A stretch of 61,919 bases of DNA from an uncultured Clostridia bacterium (GTDB taxonomy: Bacteria > Bacillota > Clostridia > Oscillospirales > Ruminococcaceae), in contig CANRAO010000008.1 in the NCBI GenBank assembly GCA_947628615.1, positions 1-61,919 of the forward strand, in the 5' to 3' direction. A program made the position numbers and the translations under genes. Shown one piece after another: positions 56,265 through 61,919 of this stretch; within the stretch, counting starts at the first letter, position 1; every line of letters begins with the position of its first letter. Below the pieces are notes generated by a model. That model saw only the letters and a list, made by a program, of their open reading frames with translations. It was not told the origin of the DNA and did no database searches.

Positions 56265-56861
56265 ATGGAATTATATGAATTTGACAGAAGTATAAGAAGC
56301 GGAAGGATAATCTGCGGTGTTGATGAAGCAGGCAGAGGTCCATTGGCAGGAGATGTATACGCTGCCGCTGTTGTTTTTGAGGATGATACTGTAATTGAAG
56401 GTATCAACGATTCAAAAAAGCTGAGTGAAAAGAAAAGAGAAGCTCTTTTTGATATAATAACAGAGAGAGCAAAAGCGTATAGTATTGCAACAGCAAGCAT
56501 TGAGGAGATTGAAAATCTGAACATTCTCAATGCGGCTATGCTTGCAATGAAAAGGGCAGTTGAAGGTCTTAAAATCAAGCCGCAGTTTGCTTTGATCGAT
56601 GGAAACAAATCACCGGAAATTGATATTCCGACAGAAACCATTGTCAAGGGCGACGGTAAATCGCAGTCTATAGCAGCGGCGTCAATTCTGGCTAAGGTCG
56701 CTAGAGACAGATATATGAGACTGCTAGACGAAAAGTATCCGCAGTATCAGTTCTCAAAACATAATGGCTACGGAACAAAACTTCATTATGAAATGATAGA
56801 GAAATACGGCATTTCGCCAGTTCACAGACCAAGTTTCTTGAAAAAGGTTTTGAACAAATGA
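56265..56861 (+). CDS. rnhB: Ribonuclease HII
   Basis: 198 residues. GVDEAGRGPLAGDVYAA provides the first acidic pair, DSKKLSEKKRE and IDGN the others, and SKHNGYGTKLH the C-terminal block. Removes ribonucleotides from DNA:RNA hybrids. Overlaps yraN by 4 bp (ATGA). Confidence 0.96.
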   Translation: MELYEFDRSIRSGRIICGVDEAGRGPLAGDVYAAAVVFEDDTVIEGINDSKKLSEKKREALFDIITERAKAYSIATASIEEIENLNILNAAMLAMKRAVEGLKIKPQFALIDGNKSPEIDIPTETIVKGDGKSQSIAAASILAKVARDRYMRLLDEKYPQYQFSKHNGYGTKLHYEMIEKYGISPVHRPSFLKKVLNK

Positions 56862-57223
56862 AAAGCAGAGAGATAGGAAATTTAGGCGAGCAAACGGTAT
56901 GTGATTACTTAGTCAAGAACGGCTATGAAATTGTAAAGAGAAATTTCACCGTTAAAGGCGGGGAGATTGACATTATTGCAATGAAAGATAATACTGTTTG
57001 CTTTGTTGAAGTTAAAACAAGAAAAGTCACTTCTTTAGCCTCGGGTGAGGAAGCTATAACAGCGTCAAAACGCAAGCATATAATATATGCGGCGGAAAAG
57101 TATATTCGAACCTTATCAATTGTTCCAAAATGCAGATTTGACGTTGCAGTTGTTCAGATGAAAAACGAAAAGATTATGAAGCTAAAGTATTATGTTAGTG
57201 CTTTTGATAACAGTCATAAGTAA
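56858..57223 (+). CDS. yraN: UPF0102 endonuclease-like protein YraN
   Basis: 121 residues with the nuclease-fold core GEIDIIAMKDNTVCFVEVKTRK (Asp, then ExK), as in archaeal Holliday-junction resolvases. Function not established. ATG overlaps the rnhB stop. Confidence 0.9.
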   Translation: MKSREIGNLGEQTVCDYLVKNGYEIVKRNFTVKGGEIDIIAMKDNTVCFVEVKTRKVTSLASGEEAITASKRKHIIYAAEKYIRTLSIVPKCRFDVAVVQMKNEKIMKLKYYVSAFDNSHK

Positions 57224-57238
57224 TTTCAGGAGGTTTTT

Positions 57239-58732
57239 ATGTATTATAAAAGTACCAGAGACAGCAATGTAAATGTAACGTCTGCGCAGGCTATTGCGCA
57301 GGGAATTTCAAAAGACGGAGGACTGTTTGTTCCCAGTGAAATACCAAGAATTACATTTGATGATATAAAGACAATGGGAGATATGAGTTATCCTGACAGA
57401 GCCGCATTTATTTTTTCAAAGTATCTGACAGATTTCAGTGAGACTGAAATAAGATACTGCGTAGACAACGCTTATACTGATAAAAATTTTGACACAAAAA
57501 ATATATGCGAACTTGCTCAGCTATTTGACGGAACATATATGCTTGAGCTTTGGCACGGTCCTACTTGTGCATTTAAGGATATGGCACTACAGATACTACC
57601 TTATCTTATTACAACATCATCTAAAAAAATCAATCTTGATAAAAAGGTTGTAATATTGGTTGCTACATCAGGTGATACCGGAAAAGCTGCCCTTGAGGGA
57701 TTTAAGGACGTTGAAGGAACTCAGATAATGGTATTTTATCCTGTTGACGGCGTATCTAAAATGCAAAAAAAACAAATGACGACTCAGGAGGGAGAAAATG
57801 TAGCAGTTTGTGCTATTAAGGGTAATTTCGACGACGCTCAAAACGGTGTGAAAGCTATATTCACTGACAGCGAGGTTGAAAATGAACTGAGTAAGAACGG
57901 TCTTATGTTCTCATCTGCTAACTCTATAAACTGGGGACGTCTTGCTCCCCAAATAATATATTATGTTTCTTCATACTCACAGCTTGTGAAAAATGAAAAA
58001 ATTAAATTGGGTGAAAAAATTAATATTGTTGTTCCTACAGGAAACTTCGGTAATATTCTTGCTGCATATTATGCTAAGAAAATGGGTATTCCTGTTAATA
58101 AGTTGATATGCGCTTCAAATTCCAACAATGTGCTTACCGATTTTCTCAACACCGGTGTTTACGACAGAAACAGACAATTTTACACGACTATCTCTCCGTC
58201 TATGGATATTCTTATTTCTTCTAATCTTGAGAGACTTCTCTATCATCTCTGCGGCGAAAATGACGGTCAGATAAGAGAGTGGTTTTCATCTCTTGCTGAC
58301 AGCGGAAAATATGAGGTTTCTGATGAAGTCAAGGCTGTATTGAAAGAAGAGTTCTATGCAGGCTTCTGTGATGATATTCAGACTAAAGCTTGCATTAAGA
58401 AGCAATTTGACAGTCATTCATATTTGTGCGATACTCACACTGCCGTAGCTGTAAAGGTTTATGAAGATTACAGAGAAAAGACAGGGGATACGACAAAGAC
58501 CGTTATAGCGTCTACCGCAAGCCCTTATAAGTTTTCTAACAGCGTTTTGGATGCACTCGGCGAATTTAACTCTTCACTAGATGAATTTGAGCTTGTTGAG
58601 AGGCTTTATAAAGTTTCAAATCTAGAAGTTCCAAAGTCTTTAGCTGAGCTTAAAGATAAGGAAGTACGCTTTAAAGATACAATAGAGAAGTCTGATATGA
58701 AAGGCTTTGTATTAAAATCACTGGGATTATAA
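57239..58732 (+). CDS. thrC: Threonine synthase
   Basis: 497 residues. HGPTCAFKDMALQ carries the PLP-binding Lys; VATSGDTGKAALEGF, NSINWGRLAPQ and PTGNFGNILAAYYAKKMG follow. Converts O-phosphohomoserine to threonine. Of the long (yeast/E. coli-like) subgroup by its N-terminus YYKSTRD. AGGAGG before the ATG; 15 bp after yraN. Confidence 0.96.
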   Translation: MYYKSTRDSNVNVTSAQAIAQGISKDGGLFVPSEIPRITFDDIKTMGDMSYPDRAAFIFSKYLTDFSETEIRYCVDNAYTDKNFDTKNICELAQLFDGTYMLELWHGPTCAFKDMALQILPYLITTSSKKINLDKKVVILVATSGDTGKAALEGFKDVEGTQIMVFYPVDGVSKMQKKQMTTQEGENVAVCAIKGNFDDAQNGVKAIFTDSEVENELSKNGLMFSSANSINWGRLAPQIIYYVSSYSQLVKNEKIKLGEKINIVVPTGNFGNILAAYYAKKMGIPVNKLICASNSNNVLTDFLNTGVYDRNRQFYTTISPSMDILISSNLERLLYHLCGENDGQIREWFSSLADSGKYEVSDEVKAVLKEEFYAGFCDDIQTKACIKKQFDSHSYLCDTHTAVAVKVYEDYREKTGDTTKTVIASTASPYKFSNSVLDALGEFNSSLDEFELVERLYKVSNLEVPKSLAELKDKEVRFKDTIEKSDMKGFVLKSLGL

Positions 58733-58752
58733 AGGTATTAAAAGCTGTATGT

Positions 58753-58784
58753 AAAATCGTCTGCCGGTTAAGACAGACGATTTT
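58753..58784. terminator. Convergent terminator between thrC and the DUF1540 gene
   Basis: AAAATCGTCTG...CAGACGATTTT, perfect 11-bp stem with a 10-nt loop; T-runs on both strands. Confidence 0.85.
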
Positions 58785-58798
58785 CTGTGATATTGGTT

Positions 58799-58963
58799 TT
58801 AGCCCTTTGGCTTAAATGTTCTGCAGATTGTTTCATCACAGCAGTCAGGCTTGTCGCAGCAGCAGCAAATATCTACTTTGCCTGCTACACATTCGCAGTT
58901 ATCTCTGTTATAAACACAGCTTGAAACATCACAGTTAATTCCTTGAATTTTATCGTGTTGCAT
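58799..58963 (-). CDS. DUF1540 cysteine-rich small protein
   Basis: 54 residues, ten of them Cys, spaced NCDVSSCVYN, CECVAG, CCCCDKPDCCDETIC. Typical of DUF1540 domains, probably metal-binding, common in sporulating clostridia; role unknown. AGGGTGAT lies 5 nt before the ATG at 58963. Confidence 0.85.
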   Translation of the reverse strand: MQHDKIQGINCDVSSCVYNRDNCECVAGKVDICCCCDKPDCCDETICRTFKPKG

Positions 58964-59066
58964 TTTAATCACCCTGCCTTTGTTTGACAAAGGCTCCTTT
59001 CTGCAATTTTACGATATTTTTCTTAAAATACAATCTTAAATTTTTAGAAAAATATCCGTAAAGCGT

Positions 59067-59113
59067 ATGTGAAATTCTTTCACATTACTTTTTGCAAGAA
59101 TGGTCTTGCAAAA
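59067..59113. repeat. Two adjacent perfect inverted repeats
   Basis: ATGTGAAA-TTC-TTTCACAT (59067-59085) and TTTTGCAAGA-ATGG-TCTTGCAAAA (59090-59113). They lie between divergent genes (DUF1540 and phosphoesterase), so they may be operators or hairpins in either leader. Confidence 0.65.
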
Positions 59114-59173
59114 TTATTATAAGCAAAATAAAAGAGATTATTCAGAAATTTATGGAAATTTGGAGGGCTTGAT

Positions 59174-59875
59174 TTGGCATTATATACTATCGGAGATCTT
59201 CATTTATCATTTGGTGTAAACAAGCCTATGGATGTTTTCAAGGGCTGGGATAATTATCAAAAAAGATTAGCAGAAAATTGGCAAAAAAAAATCAAACCAG
59301 AGGATACTGTTGTATTACCCGGTGACTTTTCCTGGGCAATTAATTTAGAAGAAGCTATACCTGACTTTCGTTTTGTTGAGAATTTAAACGGCAATAAAAT
59401 TCTTATAAAAGGCAATCACGATTATTGGTGGGAAACCAAGACTAAGATGGATAATTTTTTTAAAGATAACGGATTTAAGACGTTTTCAATTTTGAATAAT
59501 AATCATTATAAATATGGCGATTTTGGAATTTGCGGTACTCGTGGTTGGATAAACGAAAACGGAGCTTCGGCAGATAGAAAGGTTCTGTTAAGAGAGGCGG
59601 GCAGACTGGAGATGTCTATAAAGTCAGCATTGTGCGAGAACTTAAATCCTATAGTTTTTTTACATTATCCGCCGATTTATTATAACGATAAAAATTATGA
59701 GATTTTAGAGGTTCTTGAAAAGTATAATATAAAAAAGTGTTTTTACGGACATATTCACGGAAGAGCTATAAACTACGCAATAGACGGAGTTGTCGGCGAT
59801 ATTTTGTATAGGCTTGTGTCAAGCGATTATCTTGAGTTTGATCCTTTGGATATAACTGACATAATTCTTGATTAA
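59174..59875 (+). CDS. Calcineurin-type metallophosphoesterase
   Basis: 233 residues, TTG start with GGAGGG upstream. Metal motifs: IGDLHLS, PGDFSWA, KGNHDYWW, FLHYPP and YGHIHGR. Cytosolic phosphoesterase; the substrate cannot be deduced. Confidence 0.88.
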   Translation: MALYTIGDLHLSFGVNKPMDVFKGWDNYQKRLAENWQKKIKPEDTVVLPGDFSWAINLEEAIPDFRFVENLNGNKILIKGNHDYWWETKTKMDNFFKDNGFKTFSILNNNHYKYGDFGICGTRGWINENGASADRKVLLREAGRLEMSIKSALCENLNPIVFLHYPPIYYNDKNYEILEVLEKYNIKKCFYGHIHGRAINYAIDGVVGDILYRLVSSDYLEFDPLDITDIILD

Positions 59876-59891
59876 AATTAACAAAATCGTC

Positions 59892-59920
59892 TTGAAATAT
59901 GATTTGCACTGTGATATAAT
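59892..59920 (+). promoter_or_regulatory. Promoter of tig-clpP
   Basis: TTGAAA, 17 bp, TATAAT, overlapping nothing but the tail of the preceding intergenic gap. Confidence 0.75.
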
Positions 59921-59954
59921 ATTTAAGATATTTTTAAATGTGGAGGATGTTAAT

Positions 59955-61235
59955 ATGAGTTTAAAGTCTAATAAAGAGATTGAGAAAAATAAATATGAAT
60001 TGGAGATAGAAATTTCAGGCGAAGCATTTGAGGCTGCAATTGAAAAGGCATATCAGTCGAAAAAGAAAAATATAACTGTACCGGGATTTAGAAAAGGTAA
60101 AGCTACGAGAAAGATAATCGAAAAAGAATACGGCGAAGGAGTATTTTATGAGGACGCAGTAAACGCTCTGGTTCCTGGTGAGGTTGACACAGCCGTTTCA
60201 GAGGCAGGTTTGGAGCTTGTTACAAGACCTGATGTAGAAGTAGTTTCTGTAGATAAAGAAAAGGGTGTTGAGATAAAAGTTACTTGTATAACTAAACCTG
60301 AGGTTAAAATTGAGAATTACAAAGGTTTAGAAGCAACAAAAACTGTCAAAGCTGTAACTGATGAAGACATTGACAAGGATATTGATAATTTAAGGCAAAA
60401 AGGTATGAGAATTATTGATATTGATAACAGACCATGTCAAAACGGCGATGATGTTGTAATTGATTTCGACGGCTATACGGACGGAGTACCGTTTGAGGGT
60501 GGAAAGGCTGAAAAGTTTACTCTTTCACTAGGCAGCGGTCAGTTTATTCCCGGCTTTGAGGATCAGGTATGTGGTCACAGTATTGGTGATGAATTTGATA
60601 TAAACGTAACTTTCCCTGAAGATTACGGTGCTGAAGAATTAGCAGGCAAGGACGCCGTATTTAAAATCAAGCTGCATGAAATTAAGGCTAAGGAGCTGCC
60701 CGAGCTTGACGATGATTTTGTTAAGGACACAACTGAATTTGATACAGTTGAGCAATTAAAGGAAGACGTTAAGAGAAAACTGGAGGAAGCTGAGGAAAAG
60801 AAAGCAGATTCTGAGGTCGAAAGCGCACTGTTTGATCAGATTATCGACAATGTCGAGGGTGAGATCCCTGAGGTTATGTATGAAAACAGAGTTGAGGAAA
60901 TGATTCAGGATATGTCTCAGAGACTTGCGCCACAGGGAATCAGTCTTGATATGTATCTTCAGTACACAGGCTCGGATATGGATACATTGAGAAAGACATA
61001 CCGTGAGCAGGCTGAAAAACAGGTCAAGTTAAGACTTGCTCTTGAGCAGATTGCAAAAATGGAAAACATTGAAGTTACTGATGATGAGGCTGAAGAAGAA
61101 TTTAAGAAAATGGCTGAGAATTATAAGATGGACGTTGAACAGGTCAAATCTTATGTTACATCAGACGCTTTAAAGAAGGATTTAGCAGTAGGAAAGGCAG
61201 CAGATCTTGTAAAAGATTCTGCAAAAATCAAGTAA
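59955..61235 (+). CDS. tig: Trigger factor
   Basis: 426 residues. N-terminal ribosome-binding domain with VPGFRKGKA, the FKBP-type isomerase domain (about 145-240: VVIDFDGYTDGVPFEGG), and the C-terminal chaperone arms. Meets nascent chains at the exit tunnel. GGAGG before ATG 59955; the open frame upstream crosses the promoter and is not used. Confidence 0.95.
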   Translation: MSLKSNKEIEKNKYELEIEISGEAFEAAIEKAYQSKKKNITVPGFRKGKATRKIIEKEYGEGVFYEDAVNALVPGEVDTAVSEAGLELVTRPDVEVVSVDKEKGVEIKVTCITKPEVKIENYKGLEATKTVKAVTDEDIDKDIDNLRQKGMRIIDIDNRPCQNGDDVVIDFDGYTDGVPFEGGKAEKFTLSLGSGQFIPGFEDQVCGHSIGDEFDINVTFPEDYGAEELAGKDAVFKIKLHEIKAKELPELDDDFVKDTTEFDTVEQLKEDVKRKLEEAEEKKADSEVESALFDQIIDNVEGEIPEVMYENRVEEMIQDMSQRLAPQGISLDMYLQYTGSDMDTLRKTYREQAEKQVKLRLALEQIAKMENIEVTDDEAEEEFKKMAENYKMDVEQVKSYVTSDALKKDLAVGKAADLVKDSAKIK

Positions 61236-61240
61236 TACTT

Positions 61241-61267
61241 ATTCGCCCGCAAAGTTTGTGGGCGATA
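61241..61267 (+). terminator. Hairpin between tig and clpP
   Basis: TCGCCCGC...GTGGGCGA, 8-bp stem with one G-U pair, no T-run. A processing site or partial attenuator is more likely than a full terminator. Confidence 0.45.
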
Positions 61268-61302
61268 AGCGTATATGAACAAATTGAAATGGAGGAGATA
61301 TT

Positions 61303-61896
61303 ATGTCGACACTTGTCCCTTATGTAGTTGAACAAACAAGTCATGGAGAAAGAAGTTATGATATTTTTTCAAGACTGTTAAATGACAGAATAGTTATGCT
61401 TACAGGACCTATTGATGATTCTGTAGCAAGCGTTGTAGTTGCACAGCTTTTGTATCTGGAAGGTCAGGATCCGGAAAAGGATATAGATTTATATATTAAC
61501 AGTCCGGGAGGTTCGGTCACCGCAGGTTTTGCAATTTACGATACAATGCAGTATATTAAGTGTGACGTTTCAACTATTTGTATAGGTCTAGCCGCATCGT
61601 TCGGCTCATTTCTGCTTTCAAGCGGTGCAAAGGGAAAGAGATTTGCTCTGCCTAATAGTGAAATTCTTATTCACCAGCCGTTGATTTCAGGTGGAGGACT
61701 GAGCGGACAGCAGACAGATATTCAGATACACGCTGATAATATGCTCAAGACCAGAGAAAGACTTGAAAGGATACTGGCAGAAAACTGCTCAAAGGACGTT
61801 GAAACAATTCACAGAGATTGCGAAAGGGATAATTATATGACTGCAGAGCAGGCTATGCAGTACGGATTGGTAGATAAGGTTATTACAAAGAGATAA
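61303..61896 (+). CDS. clpP: ATP-dependent Clp protease proteolytic subunit
   Basis: 197 residues. Catalytic Ser99 in [10 protein letters not shown] and His124 in [19 protein letters not shown] forms the handle region. Self-compartmentalised serine protease working with ClpX or ClpA-type unfoldases. Phe-Gly-Ser replaces the usual Met-Gly-Ala after the Ser. GGAGGAG before the ATG. Confidence 0.96.
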   Translation: MSTLVPYVVEQTSHGERSYDIFSRLLNDRIVMLTGPIDDSVASVVVAQLLYLEGQDPEKDIDLYINSPGGSVTAGFAIYDTMQYIKCDVSTICIGLAASFGSFLLSSGAKGKRFALPNSEILIHQPLISGGGLSGQQTDIQIHADNMLKTRERLERILAENCSKDVETIHRDCERDNYMTAEQAMQYGLVDKVITKR

Positions 61897-61907
61897 GGAC
61901 GGTGCTT

Positions 61908-61919
61908 ATGCCTAACAAG
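61908..61919 (+). CDS. clpX: First codons of the next gene, probably clpX (partial)
   Basis: ATG-CCT-AAC-AAG with AAGGAC-GGTG upstream, 11 bp after clpP and cut by the window end. Only the usual clpP-clpX order supports the name. Confidence 0.4.

Overview
The window looks like a chromosomal segment from a low-GC, spore-forming, anaerobic Firmicute of the Ruminococcus/Oscillospirales type. This is inferred from content: a secreted GH5 cellulase-like enzyme, the clostridial spore-coat set (SpoIVA, a SipL-like DUF3794/LysM protein, SpoVM), an F-type ATP synthase with Na+-type c-subunit features, short DUF1540 and DUF6774-like proteins, and strong Shine-Dalgarno signals. No rRNA, tRNA, CRISPR array, insertion sequence or prophage was seen.

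Layout. 1-3.7 kb is accessory: the end of an M24 peptidase-fold gene, a HAD hydrolase, a remnant of an RHS/YD-repeat protein, and a GH5 glycanase behind a near-consensus promoter. 3.9-6.9 kb (minus strand) is a three-gene ABC importer of the TrpXYZ/COG2984 type. 6.9-7.8 kb is gene-poor, with one small minus-strand gene. 7.8-15.0 kb is the ATP synthase operon (I-a-c-b-delta-alpha-gamma-beta-epsilon). 15.1-16.7 kb is a membrane glycosyltransferase-like gene broken by a frameshift in a tetranucleotide repeat. Then come pyruvate kinase (minus), prmA and a PII-like gene (plus), spoIVA-sipL (minus), a divergent type IIA topoisomerase pair (plus), a zinc-ribbon PASTA pseudokinase, and pfkA. A tetrahydrofolate riboswitch precedes folT, followed by proC, a SpoIIM-like gene, a DUF624 gene, two minus-strand genes, and glmS.

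From 38.6 to 52.4 kb runs the conserved Firmicutes housekeeping cluster yicC-remA-gmk-rpoZ-priA-def-fmt-yugP-rsmB-rlmN-prpC-prkC-rsgA-thiN-spoVM. It couples nucleotide supply, replication restart, translation initiation and rRNA modification with the PrkC/PrpC kinase-phosphatase pair. After it come an M50 protease, rplS with a leader RNA, lepB, an ankyrin-like intruder, rbgA, rnhB, yraN, thrC, a DUF1540 gene, a metallophosphoesterase, tig, clpP and the first codons of a gene that is probably clpX.

Most interesting signals: (1) three genes (atpF, atpC and an M50 protease) have a hairpin exactly between a strong Shine-Dalgarno and the likely start codon; (2) a PASTA pseudokinase lacking the lysine, HRD Asp and DFG Asp, behind a promoter flanked by a repeated TTTCATAAT motif; (3) a two-carboxylate c-ring; (4) an 80-bp structured repeat placed twice directly after terminators; (5) a glycosyltransferase gene that removal of one TTTA unit would restore.
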